Below, in pieces: positions 16,200 to 25,630 of a stretch of 64,000 nt of DNA. Origin of the DNA: Streptomyces lacrimifluminis (GTDB taxonomy: Bacteria > Actinomycetota > Actinomycetes > Streptomycetales > Streptomycetaceae); the NCBI RefSeq assembly GCF_014646095.1, contig NZ_BMMU01000017.1, positions 105,142 to 169,141 on the forward strand. Reading direction: 5' to 3'. Within the stretch, counting starts at the first letter, position 1. Each line of letters starts with the position of its first letter. The notes beneath the pieces are model-generated. The model saw only the letters and a list, made by a program, of their open reading frames with translations, did not search any database and was not told the DNA's origin. Made by a program: the position numbers and the translations under genes.

Positions 16200-17191
16200 G
16201 ACCGTCCTTCCTGCCAGCCGTCGCCCCACGCCGCCGCCGAGGAATCGGGCGGGGCGCCGGCCGGGAGGCCGGACGGGGCCGGGGTGTCGGAATGCGCGTG
16301 GTACTCGACCGACTCGGCGGTCAGCCGCATGAACGCCTCCTCCAGGGAGGCCTGTTGGGGGCTCAGCTCGTGCAGCACGAGGTGGTGCTGCGCGGCCAGC
16401 TCACCGATCTGCTCGGCCTTCCCGCCGTCCACTTCGAGCGTCTCGCCGCCGGCCTGCACCGCCGTGATCCCGGCGGCGTACAGGACGTCGAGCAGCCGTT
16501 CGCGCTGGGGGGAGCGGATACGGACGTACGAACGCGAGTTCTGCTCGATGAAGTCCGCCATGGAGGTGTCGGCGAGCAGCCGCCCCTGCCCGATGACGAC
16601 CAGGTGGTCGGCGGTCAGCGCCATCTCGCTCATGAGATGCGAGGAGACGAAGATCGTACGGCCCTGCTCGGCCAGTGATTTCATCAGGTTGCGGATCCAG
16701 TGGATGCCCTCGGGGTCGAGCCCGTTGACCGGCTCGTCGAACATCAGGATCCGCGGGTCACCGAGGAGCGCGCCCGCGATACCGAGGCGCTGCCCCATGC
16801 CGAGCGAGAACCCCTTCGCCTTCTTCCGGGCGACCGCCGTGAGCCCGACGGTGTCGAGCACCTCGTGCACGCGCGAGGAGGGGATGCCGTTGCTCTGCGC
16901 GAGACAGAGCAGGTGGTTGAAGGCGCTGCGACCGCCGTGCATGGCCTTGGCGTCGAGGAGGGCGCCGATGTACTTGAGGGGGTCCTTCAGCCGGTCGTAG
17001 TGCTGACCGTCGATCCGGACATCGCCGGCGGTGGGGCGGTCGAGGCCGAGCATCATCCGCATGGTGGTGGACTTGCCGGCGCCGTTGGGGCCGAGGAAGC
17101 CGGTCACGATGCCCGGTCTGACGGTGAACGTCAGGTGGTTGACCGCCATCTTGTCGCCGTACCGCTTGGTCAGCCCCTCTAGCTCGATCAT
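16196..17191 (-). CDS. ABC exporter ATP-binding protein (module 2)
   Basis: 331-residue ATPase subunit with Walker A GPNGAGKSTT, signature KGFSLGMGQRLG, Walker B ILMFDEPVNGLDPEG and the switch His in VSSHLMSEM, followed by a DrrA-like C-terminal region (about 220-300) and a short Pro/Ser/Ala tail. Identical motif wording to module 1 shows recent common ancestry. It begins MIELEGLTKRYGDKMAV; the sequence before the ATG has no convincing ribosome site. First gene of a two-gene operon with its permease, itself upstream of module 1 on the same strand. Confidence 0.92.
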   Translation of the reverse strand: MIELEGLTKRYGDKMAVNHLTFTVRPGIVTGFLGPNGAGKSTTMRMMLGLDRPTAGDVRIDGQHYDRLKDPLKYIGALLDAKAMHGGRSAFNHLLCLAQSNGIPSSRVHEVLDTVGLTAVARKKAKGFSLGMGQRLGIAGALLGDPRILMFDEPVNGLDPEGIHWIRNLMKSLAEQGRTIFVSSHLMSEMALTADHLVVIGQGRLLADTSMADFIEQNSRSYVRIRSPQRERLLDVLYAAGITAVQAGGETLEVDGGKAEQIGELAAQHHLVLHELSPQQASLEEAFMRLTAESVEYHAHSDTPAPSGLPAGAPPDSSAAAWGDGWQEGRS

Positions 17192-17384
17192 GCGGCCACG
17201 CTAGTTCGAGGGTTCGGGCGATGCCAGTCGGCTCCGCCGGGCAGGGGGGCACGTGTGCCGGAACATTTGGTGAACGCGGGTTCGGGCTCGGCAGTGATCG
17301 CCGGTGGGTGCGTGCTGCGCCGTCGTGGCTTGTCGCGCCCGCGCGGCGGAGCCGCAAATGTCACAGCCCCGCGCCCCCAACAAA

Positions 17385-17420
17385 GACGCCCGCACCCCTC
17401 GTGCGAGGGGTGCGGGCGTC
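17385..17420. terminator. Strong terminator downstream of filP
   Basis: A perfect 16-bp stem (17385-17400 with 17405-17420) and the 4-nt loop GTGC stand 33 bp past the filP stop, in the space before the ABC module 2 start. No U tract, as usual in this genus. Confidence 0.85.
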
Positions 17421-17452
17421 TACAGCCGTCTACACGACGTCCGTCCTGCTGC

Positions 17453-18391
17453 TTACCGCGACTGCTGGGCCGGAACCCCGCGGGTGATCGGCTCGTCGTC
17501 CGTGGCCGGGGCGCCGGCGGCGGCGACCGCGGCTCCCGTCAGGGTGGCGAGCATCTCGCGGACGTTCGTCAGCTGGGCGTTGATCGAGTCGCGGCGGTTG
17601 GTGAGAGCCGCCAGCTCGCGCTCCGATTCCGAACGGATCCGGTCGGCCTTGGCGTTCGCGTCGGCCACGATGTCCTCGGCCTGGCGCTGGGCCGTCTCGA
17701 CCGTCTGGCGGGCGCGGCGCTCGGCGTCCGTGCGCAGCTTCTCGGCCTCCAGGCGAAGCTGCTCCGCGCGGTGCTCGATCTCCGCGAGGCGCTTCTCGGC
17801 CTTGGCCTGACGGGACGCGAGGTCGCGCTCCGACTGCTCGCGGCGCTTGGCGAGGTTCGTCTCGAAGTCCGCGGCGGCCTGGGCGGCCTTGGCGCGGGTC
17901 TCCTCGAAGAGGGCGTCCGCCTCCTCGCGCTTGGACTGCGCGTCCTTCGTCGCCTCCTGACGCAGCTGGGAGGCGTCGCTCTTGGCCTTCTCGACGATCC
18001 GGACGCCCTCGTCCTCCGCCTTGGACTTGCGGTCCGCAGCGAACGATTCTGCGTCGTTGCGCACCTGCTGGGCCGCCGACTCGGCGAGCTCACGGTGCTG
18101 CTCGGCCGCGCGACGGGCCTCCTCGCGCAGGTCCTTCGCCTCCTCCTCGGCGAGACGGAGGATCTTCTCGACGCGCGCGCCGAGACCGGCGTACGACGGC
18201 TCTGCGTCGCTGACCTGGGCCTGGGCGTTCTGCGTTTCGAGGTGGAGCTCCTCGATGCGCTTTTCCAGAGCAGTGATCCGAGCCAGAGCGCTGTCACGGT
18301 CGGAGACGAGCTTCGAGATGCGTTCGTCCACCTGAGCGCGGTCGTACCCACGCCGCACAAGCTCGAAGCCGTAGGGGGAAGTGTCGCTCAT
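17453..18391 (-). CDS. filP: FilP, intermediate-filament-like coiled-coil protein
   Basis: Cytoskeletal protein that forms filament networks behind growing hyphal tips and works with DivIVA and Scy to give mechanical strength and polarity. The 312-residue protein starts MSDTSPYGFELVRRGYDRAQ. A short N-terminal coiled coil (about 20-60) is followed by a break near 60-75 (SDAEPSYAGLG) and a long coiled coil rich in Ala, Glu, Arg and Lys to about residue 285. The tail ATDDEPITRGVPAQQ is uncoiled. Length and layout match S. coelicolor FilP (about 310 residues). Homologs are often mislabelled cellulose-binding. It lies downstream of scy on the same strand, as in other streptomycetes. Confidence 0.93.
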   Translation of the reverse strand: MSDTSPYGFELVRRGYDRAQVDERISKLVSDRDSALARITALEKRIEELHLETQNAQAQVSDAEPSYAGLGARVEKILRLAEEEAKDLREEARRAAEQHRELAESAAQQVRNDAESFAADRKSKAEDEGVRIVEKAKSDASQLRQEATKDAQSKREEADALFEETRAKAAQAAADFETNLAKRREQSERDLASRQAKAEKRLAEIEHRAEQLRLEAEKLRTDAERRARQTVETAQRQAEDIVADANAKADRIRSESERELAALTNRRDSINAQLTNVREMLATLTGAAVAAAGAPATDDEPITRGVPAQQSR

Positions 18392-18585
18392 GGGGTTCCT
18401 GTCGAATGAGACCGGTGAGGTGATAGGTGGAATCCTAGGGGTCCAAGCGGCGTGTCATCGAGCAGTCACCCGATTGATATGGAGAATGAGACCCCTTTTG
18501 AGTGGCTAACCGGCGGACTGCTTGCCAAAGAATTGGTCAAAGACCCCAGAAAGCCCCACAGGATGTACGCAACGCGCGCTCCGTG

Positions 18586-21500
18586 TCAGCCGTCTGACGA
18601 CTTGCCACCCGAACGGGTCACGCCGACGGCAGCGCCCGCCTTGACGCCGCCGTCCTTGTTCGCCGCCGGGGCCTCAAAAGACTCCAACGCCTCCAGGACG
18701 TCCTGGACACGGGAAATCTCCGCCTGAATGTCCTCGCGACGCCGGACGAGGACTTCGAGCTCGCGCTTGCCCTCCTCGACCGTGGCCTTCGCCTCGCGGA
18801 TCGCCTCGGCCCGCAGTTCCTCGGCCTCCCGGATCAGCGAGGACTTCTTCTGCTCGGCCTCCTTCAGGAGCCCCTCGGCCTTCTTGACGGCGGCGATACG
18901 GACCTTGCCCGCCTCGGAGTTGGCCTCCGAGACCAGGTCCTTGGCCTTCGCCTCGGCCTTGGCCAGCTGCTCCTCGGCGGCCGTGATCAGCGCGTCACAG
19001 CGGTCACCGGTCGACCTCATGGTCTCGGCGGCCTCGCGGCGGGCCCGCTCGTGCAGGCTTTCGATCTCGGCGGTGATGCGGTCACGCAGCTCCTCCGCGC
19101 GCCCCCTTATGGCGGTGGCGTCCCGGCGGGCGCCGACGAGCAGCTCGTCCGCGTTCGCGCGGGCCTTCTCCACCGTCGAGTTGCCCCTGGCTGTCGCCTG
19201 GGCCACCAGCCGGTCGGCCTCGCTGCGGGCCGCGCCCACCATCGAGTCGGCCTGCGCCTCCGCCTCCGCCGTCGTCTTCTGCGCGGCCTGCTGCGACTCC
19301 GACAGGAGCTTGTCGGCCTCGGCGGCCGTCTCCGTGATGAGCGTGTCGACCTGCTCGGCCGCCTCGGAGCGTCGCTTGTTGGCCTCCTTGCGGGCCTCGT
19401 CCAGCGTGTTGTCGGCCTCGTCGCGCGCGGTCGACATGAGCCGGTCGGCCTCCGCCGCAGCCTCGGCCCTGACCCGCTCCGCCTCCGTACGGACCCGCTC
19501 CGCGTGCTGCTGCGCCGAACCGACCGTGTCGGCGGCCTCGGCCCGCAGCCGCTCCGCTTCCCCGGTCGCCTCCGAGATCAGCTGCTCGGCCGCGGCCACG
19601 GACTCGGCCCGGACCCGCTCCGCCTCGGCGTTGGTCTCCTCGGTGAGCCGCTCCGCCTCCGCCGTCACCTCGGTGATCAGCGTGTCGGCCTGCGTCGCCG
19701 CGTCCGAACGGATCCGGTTCGCGTCCTCGCGCGCCTCCGCACGGCTGCGCGCCGCGTCCTGCTCGGCACCCGCGATGGTGTCCGACGCCTCGGTACGCAC
19801 CCGCTGGGCGTGCGCGGCGGCGTCCTGACGCAGCCGCTCCGCCTCGGCGATCGCCTCGCCCACCGTGCGCTCGGCGAGCGCCTTGGCGTGCTCCGACGCC
19901 TCCGCCGCCTCGCGCCGGACCCGGCTCGCGTCCTCCGAGGCCCGCTCCCGCTCGGAGTAGGCATCGGCGCGGACCCGGTCCGACTCCTCGGACGCCTCGC
20001 GCCGCATCCGGTCGGCGACGTGCTCGGCGGCGGAACGCAGCCCCTGGATCTCCTCCTGGGCCTGCTCGTGCAGCCCGGACACCGACTCCCGCACCTGCTG
20101 GGCGTGCTGCTCGGCCGCCGACACCATCTCGGTGGCCCGGCGATCCGCCTCCTCGACCAGCCGTACGGCCTCGGCCTGGGCGTCCTCAACGCGCCTGCGC
20201 GCAGACGCCAGCAGTTCCTCGCTCTGCTCGCGGGCCCGCTCGCGCTCCTGGTCGGCCTCCTGGCGGGCGGAACCGAGGGTCTCCTCGGCCTCGCGGCGAC
20301 GCCGGGCGGCCTCCTCCTGGGCGGCGGCCAGCGTCTCCGACGCCTCCGTCGCCAGTCGCTCGGCGGCGGCCTGCGCCTCCGCCCGTACCCGGTCGGCGGT
20401 GTCCTGGGCCTCCGTCTTCAGCCGCTCGGCCTCGGCCGCCGCCTCGGACCGCAGGCGTACGGCGATGGCCTCGCCCTCCGCCCGGGACGCGGACGCGTCC
20501 GCCGCCGCCTCGTCGCGCAGCCGCTGGATCTCCGCGTCGGCCTGCGCCTGCAGGCTGCGGATGCGCTCGGCGGCCTCCGAACGAAGCCGCTCCGCCTCCT
20601 CGGACCCCTCGCGGCGGGTCCGGTCGGCCTCCGAGCGGGCGTCGGTGAGCGCCTGCTCGGCGGCGGTGAGCCGGTCCTCGGCCTCGGTCTGCAGCCGGGT
20701 GAGGTCGGCGGCGGCCTCGTCGCGGCGGACCCCTATCGCCCGTTCGGTCTCCTCGCGCAGCTCGCGCGCGGCCTGCTCGGCGTCCGCCTTGATGCCCTCG
20801 GACTGCTCGACGGCCTCCGCGCGGTGCCGCTCGGCCTCCTTGCGGGTGCGCTCCAGGGTCTCCTCGGCCTGCCGGCGCAGCGTCGTCGCGCGCTCGATGG
20901 CCTCCGTACGGACCTTCTCGCTGTCCGACTGTGCGGTCTGGCGCGTCTCGTCCGCGTCCGCCTTCGCCTTGGCGAGCAGCTCCTCGGCGGTCCTGGCCGC
21001 CTCCTCGATCTGCTGGACGGCCTCACGGCGCGCCTCCGCGCGGATGCGCTCGCCCTCGGCGACCGCGTCGGCGCGCAGCTGCTCGGCCTCGCCGCGCAGC
21101 CGCCGGGCCTCCTCCTGGAGCTCGACGGTCTTGGCGCGGTACTCCTTGGTGTCGTCCTTCGCCGTGCCCTTGAGCTGCTCGGCGATGTCGTGCGCCTCGG
21201 CGCGCAGCCGGTCCGCCTCCGCCTCGGCCTCGGCGCGGATGCGCTCGGCCTCCTCGGTGGCCGCCCGGGTGGTCGACTTCGCTTCCTCGGACGCCTTGTT
21301 GAGGACGTCCTCGGCGGTGCGGGCCGCCTTGGCGAGCTGGGATGCGGTCTCCTCGGCGGTGAGACTGCGCGCGGTCTCCTCGGCCTCCGCGACGATCTTC
21401 TCGGCCTTGGCCTTGGCGTCGGCGACGATCTCCTCGGCGGACGCCTTGGTGGCCTCGGCCTCCTGGCTTGCCTCGGTGACCAGCCGGGCGACCTGCTCCT

Positions 21501-22434
21501 TCGCCGTACGGGTGCGCTGCTCGTTGGCCGACTCGGCGCTGGAGATCGTCTTGGTCGCGGTCTCCTTCGCCTCGGTGAGGACCTTCTCGGCCTCGGCGCG
21601 TGCCTCCCGCAGGGCGGCCTCGGCCTCCTGCATGCGCTGCTCGGCGGCGCGGCTCAGCTCGGTGGCCTGACGGCGGGCGCTGTCCGACTCGGTCACCGTG
21701 GAGCTGCGCAGCTGCTCGGCGTGGTCGGCGGCCTCGCGGGCCTCGGAGGTGGCGCTGTTCAGGAGACGCTCGGCCTCGGCACGCGCCCGGCGCAGCAACT
21801 GGTCGGCCTCCGCGCGGGCGGACTCGCCCTCGCTCTGCAGCCGCAGCCTGGCCTCGTTCGCGACCCGCTCGGCCTCGGCGCGCGCGGCGGCCAGCGCCTG
21901 CTCGGCCTCCGCCCGCGACTCGTCGACGAGCCGACGCGCCTGGGACTCGCTGCGGGCCCGCAGCTGCTCGGCCCACGCCACGTTCTCGTTGACGTGCGCC
22001 TCGACGGTCTGCCGGCGTTCGGCCAGCTCCTGGTCGAGCTGCTGGCGGCGGGTGACCGCCTCCTGGTGCAGCTCGGCCTGCAACCGGGCCGCCTGTTCGG
22101 CGTGCTCCTGCAGGATGCGCTGCGTCTGCGCGCGCGCCTGCGAGATCTCGCGCTCGGCGTCCTGGCGCAGCTGATCCGCCTGGATCTGCGCGTTGCGCAG
22201 CAACTGCTCGGCCTGATAGCCGATGTCACCGCCGTCATAGGCGGGCCGGGACATGAGGGTGCGGCGCGCCTCGTGAAGCTTGGCGCGCAGCACCTCGACC
22301 TGGTAGCCGAGGTCCTCGGCATGCTGAATCGCCTTTTCCCGCTCGGTCTTCAGCCGCTCCATCTCGGCCTCGAACCGAGAGAGGTGGTCGACGTCAGCCG
22401 CCGGCTCTCGCTCCTGGCGTTCGTAGCCCCGCAC
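18586..22434 (-). CDS. scy: Scy, long coiled-coil polarity and cytoskeleton scaffold
   Basis: Scaffold of the tip-organising centre that recruits DivIVA and FilP and sets hyphal branching. The 1282 residues are almost wholly coiled coil. A first coil (about 10-60, DVDHLSRFEAEMERLK) is followed by a short break near RTLMSRPAYDGGD, then some 1150 residues of Ala/Glu/Arg-rich repeats built on a longer-than-heptad period (recurrent AEAERLRxEA-type units), and a C-terminal tail after VLEALESF. S. coelicolor Scy is about 1326 residues, so the length fits. The GTG at 22434 (MRGYERQERE) is preferred; the open frame extends ten codons to a TTG. A very long antisense frame exists here, a product of codon bias. 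Confidence 0.93.
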   Translation of the reverse strand: MRGYERQEREPAADVDHLSRFEAEMERLKTEREKAIQHAEDLGYQVEVLRAKLHEARRTLMSRPAYDGGDIGYQAEQLLRNAQIQADQLRQDAEREISQARAQTQRILQEHAEQAARLQAELHQEAVTRRQQLDQELAERRQTVEAHVNENVAWAEQLRARSESQARRLVDESRAEAEQALAAARAEAERVANEARLRLQSEGESARAEADQLLRRARAEAERLLNSATSEAREAADHAEQLRSSTVTESDSARRQATELSRAAEQRMQEAEAALREARAEAEKVLTEAKETATKTISSAESANEQRTRTAKEQVARLVTEASQEAEATKASAEEIVADAKAKAEKIVAEAEETARSLTAEETASQLAKAARTAEDVLNKASEEAKSTTRAATEEAERIRAEAEAEADRLRAEAHDIAEQLKGTAKDDTKEYRAKTVELQEEARRLRGEAEQLRADAVAEGERIRAEARREAVQQIEEAARTAEELLAKAKADADETRQTAQSDSEKVRTEAIERATTLRRQAEETLERTRKEAERHRAEAVEQSEGIKADAEQAARELREETERAIGVRRDEAAADLTRLQTEAEDRLTAAEQALTDARSEADRTRREGSEEAERLRSEAAERIRSLQAQADAEIQRLRDEAAADASASRAEGEAIAVRLRSEAAAEAERLKTEAQDTADRVRAEAQAAAERLATEASETLAAAQEEAARRRREAEETLGSARQEADQERERAREQSEELLASARRRVEDAQAEAVRLVEEADRRATEMVSAAEQHAQQVRESVSGLHEQAQEEIQGLRSAAEHVADRMRREASEESDRVRADAYSERERASEDASRVRREAAEASEHAKALAERTVGEAIAEAERLRQDAAAHAQRVRTEASDTIAGAEQDAARSRAEAREDANRIRSDAATQADTLITEVTAEAERLTEETNAEAERVRAESVAAAEQLISEATGEAERLRAEAADTVGSAQQHAERVRTEAERVRAEAAAEADRLMSTARDEADNTLDEARKEANKRRSEAAEQVDTLITETAAEADKLLSESQQAAQKTTAEAEAQADSMVGAARSEADRLVAQATARGNSTVEKARANADELLVGARRDATAIRGRAEELRDRITAEIESLHERARREAAETMRSTGDRCDALITAAEEQLAKAEAKAKDLVSEANSEAGKVRIAAVKKAEGLLKEAEQKKSSLIREAEELRAEAIREAKATVEEGKRELEVLVRRREDIQAEISRVQDVLEALESFEAPAANKDGGVKAGAAVGVTRSGGKSSDG

Positions 22435-22678
22435 TGCGCGGTCCCATCCGTCCCCTGGTCGCAACCTTCTCCGAACGAGCCACGTCCATCCGCCGGACGG
22501 GACCCCCGGGGAATGGTGTCAGATCAACGGCGAAGCACGGACTCCCGCCCTCACCCTCGGCCCCCGAAACCTGTACCCCGGCCCTCGGATCCCGCACCTC
22601 CACACACCGGGATCCGGGCCGCTCCCCGACAACACGGCAGCGGCTGTCCCCAACCCTACCGGCCCATATGTACGAGGG

Positions 22679-23119
22679 TCAGTGCTCAGGTGACTCAACA
22701 GCCGCCGAAGTGACCAGTTCTGTCAGTACTCCGTGGCAATCCTTGGGGTGCAGGAAGGTGATCCGCGACCCCATGGAGCCGCGCCGTGGCTCCTCGTACA
22801 GAACGCGTACGCCCTTGTCGCGGATGTCGGCGGCATCTCCGTCGACATCCGCCGTACCGAAAGCGATGTGGTGCACTCCCTCCCCGTTCTTGGCGAGCCA
22901 CTTGCCCACGGCGGAGTCCTCGCGGGTGGGCTCCAGGAGCTGGAGGTAGGAGGCGCCGCCGTCGTCCGTGTTGTTGATCTTCAACATGGCCTCGCGTACG
23001 CCCTGCTCCTCGTTGACCTCGGAGTGGAACACCTCGAAGCCGTACGTGGCCCGGTAGAACTCGACGGTCTTGTCGAGGTCGAAACAGGCGATCCCGATGT
23101 GGTCGATTCGCGTCAGCAT
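22679..23119 (-). CDS. mce: Methylmalonyl-CoA epimerase
   Basis: Interconverts (2S)- and (2R)-methylmalonyl-CoA. The 146-residue protein is of the vicinal-oxygen-chelate fold with two paired modules; metal-binding His residues are in IDHIGIACFD and GVHHIAFGT, and a Glu in the C-terminal strand of each module completes the site (SEVNEEQGV region and FLHPKDCHGVL region). The ATG start MLTRIDHIG is typical. Divergent from the thiolase gene with 147 bp between starts. With MeaB (24507-25463) and the cobalamin adenosyltransferase it forms the support set for methylmalonyl-CoA mutase. Confidence 0.95.
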   Translation of the reverse strand: MLTRIDHIGIACFDLDKTVEFYRATYGFEVFHSEVNEEQGVREAMLKINNTDDGGASYLQLLEPTREDSAVGKWLAKNGEGVHHIAFGTADVDGDAADIRDKGVRVLYEEPRRGSMGSRITFLHPKDCHGVLTELVTSAAVESPEH

Positions 23120-23266
23120 GGTGTCAGTGCAGCGCTCCGGAGGCGGTTACGCAACGTGCGCGCGATCACACCGACGGCCCGATGACGGCGGGACTACCGC
23201 TCAGTACATTCAGGTAAACCCTCGTTCACACTCCTCAGCTCCCCAGCTGAAAGGGGATCGCACCTC

Positions 23267-24469
23267 ATGTCAGGAACGAACAGCAGTACCTCGGTGATCG
23301 TCGCGGGCGCACGCACGCCCATGGGGCGGTTGCTGGGCTCGCTGAAGACCTTCTCCGGAGCCGACCTCGGCGGCTTCGCGATCAAGGCCGCCCTCGACCG
23401 TGCGGGGATCGGTGGCGACCAGGTGCAGTACGTGATCATGGGCCAGGTCCTCCAGGCCGGTGCGGGCCAGATCCCGGCCCGCCAGGCCGCGGTCAAGGCC
23501 GGCATCCCGATGAACGTCCCGGCGCTGACCATCAACAAGGTGTGTCTGTCGGGCCTGGACGCGATCGCGCTGGCGGACCAGCTGATCCGCGCCGGCGAGT
23601 TCGACATCGTGGTGGCCGGTGGCCAGGAATCCATGACGAACGCCCCCCACCTGCTCCCCAAGTCCCGCGAGGGCTTCAAGTACGGCGCGATCGAGATGCT
23701 CGACGCGATGGCGTACGACGGTCTCACCGACGCCTTCGAGAACATCGCCATGGGCGAGTCGACGGAGAAGCACAACACGCGTCTGGGCATCCTGCGCCCC
23801 GAGCAGGACGAGATCGCCGCCGCCTCCCACCAGCGCGCGGCGGCGGCCCAGAAGAACGGCGTGTTCGAGGCGGAGATCACGCCGGTGGAGATCCCGCAGC
23901 GCAAGGGCGAACCGATCGTTTTCAGCCAGGACGAGGGCATCCGGGCGGAGACGACGGCGGAGTCGCTGGGCAAGCTGCGCCCGGCGTTCACGAAGGACGG
24001 CACGATCACGGCGGGCACGTCGTCGCAGATCTCGGACGGTGCGGCGGCCGTGGTCGTGATGAGCAGGGCGAAGGCCGAGGAACTCGGCCTGGAGTGGATC
24101 GCGGAGATCGGCGCCCACGGCAATGTGGCGGGCCCGGACAACTCCCTCCAGTCCCAGCCCTCCAACGCCATCCTGCACGCCCTCGGGAAGGAGGGCCTGG
24201 GCGTCGAGGATCTTGACCTGATCGAGATCAACGAGGCCTTCGCGGCGGTCGCGGTCCAGTCAATCAAGGACCTCGGGGTGTCCACGGAACGGGTGAACGT
24301 CAACGGCGGAGCGATCGCCCTGGGCCACCCGATCGGCATGTCCGGCGCACGGCTCGTACTGCACCTGGCCCTGGAGCTGAAGCGGCGCGGCGGCGGCGTG
24401 GGCGCGGCGGCCCTGTGCGGGGGCGGCGGCCAGGGTGACGCGCTGATCGTGCGGGTACCCAAGGCATAA
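23267..24469 (+). CDS. Acetyl-CoA C-acetyltransferase (thiolase)
   Basis: Condenses two acetyl-CoA to acetoacetyl-CoA or cleaves 3-ketoacyl-CoA. The 400-residue protein has the acyl-carrying Cys93 in NKVCLSGLDAIA, the NEAFA motif (EINEAFAAVAV), the general-base His in GHPIGMSGARL and the second Cys in LCGGGGQGDALIV. Start MSGTNSSTSVIVAGARTPMG follows GAAAGGGGAT. The meaB gene begins 37 bp downstream and is probably cotranscribed. With the 3-hydroxyacyl-CoA dehydrogenase at 5610 it could feed the ethylmalonyl-CoA route or butyryl-CoA supply. Confidence 0.95.
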   Translation: MSGTNSSTSVIVAGARTPMGRLLGSLKTFSGADLGGFAIKAALDRAGIGGDQVQYVIMGQVLQAGAGQIPARQAAVKAGIPMNVPALTINKVCLSGLDAIALADQLIRAGEFDIVVAGGQESMTNAPHLLPKSREGFKYGAIEMLDAMAYDGLTDAFENIAMGESTEKHNTRLGILRPEQDEIAAASHQRAAAAQKNGVFEAEITPVEIPQRKGEPIVFSQDEGIRAETTAESLGKLRPAFTKDGTITAGTSSQISDGAAAVVVMSRAKAEELGLEWIAEIGAHGNVAGPDNSLQSQPSNAILHALGKEGLGVEDLDLIEINEAFAAVAVQSIKDLGVSTERVNVNGGAIALGHPIGMSGARLVLHLALELKRRGGGVGAAALCGGGGQGDALIVRVPKA

Positions 24470-24506
24470 CGGGTATCCATACGGCTGTGATCGGAACGGA
24501 GTTGTG

Positions 24507-25463
24507 ATGCAGGACGTCCCCACGCTGGTGGCCCAGGCCCGGGAAGGCCGGCCGCGGGCCGTGGCCAGGCTGATCTCCCTGGTGGAGGGGGCGTCCGGAC
24601 AACTCCGCGAGGTCATGGCCGCACTGGCCCCGCTGGCGGGCAACGCGTACGTGGTCGGCCTGACGGGATCACCGGGCGTGGGCAAGTCGACGTCGACCTC
24701 GGCGCTGGTCACGGCGTACCGGCGGCAGGGCAGGCGGGTCGGCGTACTCGCCGTCGACCCGTCGTCGCCCTTCTCCGGCGGCGCGCTGCTCGGCGACCGG
24801 GTGCGGATGTCCGACCACGTGTCGGACCCGGGCGTCTACATCCGCTCGATGGCGACCCGGGGCCACCTCGGCGGTCTGGCCTGGGCGGCCCCACAGGCGA
24901 TCCGTGTCCTGGACGCGGCGGGCTGCGACGTGATCCTGGTGGAGACGGTCGGCGTGGGCCAGTCCGAGGTGGAGATCGCCGCGCAGGCGGACACCAGCGT
25001 GGTGCTCCTCGCGCCGGGGATGGGCGACGGCATCCAGGCGGCCAAGGCGGGAATCCTGGAGATCGGTGATGTGTACGTCGTCAACAAGGCGGACCGGGAC
25101 GGCGCGGACTCCACCGCCCGCGAGCTGAACCACATGCTCGGCCTGGGCCAGTCCAGAGGGCCCGGCGACTGGCGCCCCCCGATCGTGAAGACGGTCGCGT
25201 CGCGGTCGGAGGGGGTCGACGAGCTGGTGGAGGCCCTGGAGAAGCACCGTGCGTGGATGGAGGAACACGGCGTCCTGGCCGAGCGCCGCCGCGCCCGCGC
25301 CTCCCACGAGGTCGAGACGATCGCCGTCACGGCCCTCCGCGAACGCATCGGCGACCTCCACGGCGACCGCCGCCTGAGCGCTCTGGCAGACCGGATCGTG
25401 GCGGGGGAGCTGGATCCTTACCGGGCTGCGGACGAGTTGGTGGCGGGGCTGACGGAGGGGTGA
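24507..25463 (+). CDS. meaB: MeaB, G-protein chaperone of methylmalonyl-CoA mutase
   Basis: GTPase that protects and reloads B12-dependent acyl-CoA mutase with adenosylcobalamin. The 318-residue protein has the P-loop GSPGVGKST at about 54-62, the switch II-like ETVGVGQSE, the base-recognition NKAD (VVNKADRDG) and an ArgK-type C-terminal dimerisation arm. The first codon pair is GTG-ATG; the ATG is chosen, with CGGAG ahead. No mutase gene lies in this window, so the partner is elsewhere. It follows the thiolase gene in an apparent operon. Confidence 0.94.
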   Translation: MQDVPTLVAQAREGRPRAVARLISLVEGASGQLREVMAALAPLAGNAYVVGLTGSPGVGKSTSTSALVTAYRRQGRRVGVLAVDPSSPFSGGALLGDRVRMSDHVSDPGVYIRSMATRGHLGGLAWAAPQAIRVLDAAGCDVILVETVGVGQSEVEIAAQADTSVVLLAPGMGDGIQAAKAGILEIGDVYVVNKADRDGADSTARELNHMLGLGQSRGPGDWRPPIVKTVASRSEGVDELVEALEKHRAWMEEHGVLAERRRARASHEVETIAVTALRERIGDLHGDRRLSALADRIVAGELDPYRAADELVAGLTEG

Positions 25464-25489
25464 GGCCTGTTCAGTCCGGGCTTTGATTT

Positions 25490-25512
25490 CCCACCCACCC
25501 ACCCACCCACCC
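25490..25512. repeat. (CCCA) tandem repeat, G-quadruplex-forming on the minus strand
   Basis: Five CCCA units plus CCC. The complementary strand has six GGG tracts with single-nucleotide loops, the classical pattern of a very stable parallel G-quadruplex. It lies 26 bp past the meaB stop, between convergent genes, and would be RNA-level G4 in any read-through transcript of the PepSY gene. Confidence 0.85.
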
Positions 25513-25547
25513 GTTCGCCGCATCTCACCAACCCAGACCGGGGGTAT

Positions 25548-25626
25548 TTCAGCCCGTCCGGCGTTTGAGGACGAGGCCCGTTCAGGGCCGAAGCGGGGGT
25601 CTGGGGGCCGCAGGCCCTCAGGGGCG
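25548..25626. repeat. Streptomyces dispersed intergenic repeat with terminator-like hairpins
   Basis: The stretch from TTCAGCCCGTCCGGCGTTTG through GGTCTGGGGGCC resembles a short element I recall from many intergenic regions of Streptomyces genomes. It has two hairpins: GGCCC/GGGCC (25575-25579 with 25585-25589) and a 9-bp stem with one mismatch (25601-25609 with 25613-25621, loop GCA). Its place between the convergent meaB and PepSY genes fits a terminator role. Confidence 0.6.
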
Positions 25627-25630
25627 GGAC

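Noticed and set aside
19051..22713. A 1220-residue open frame antisense to scy
   Set aside because: Leu/Gly/Arg-rich shadow caused by codon bias of the Ala/Glu/Arg coiled coil on the other strand; no domain, no ribosome site.
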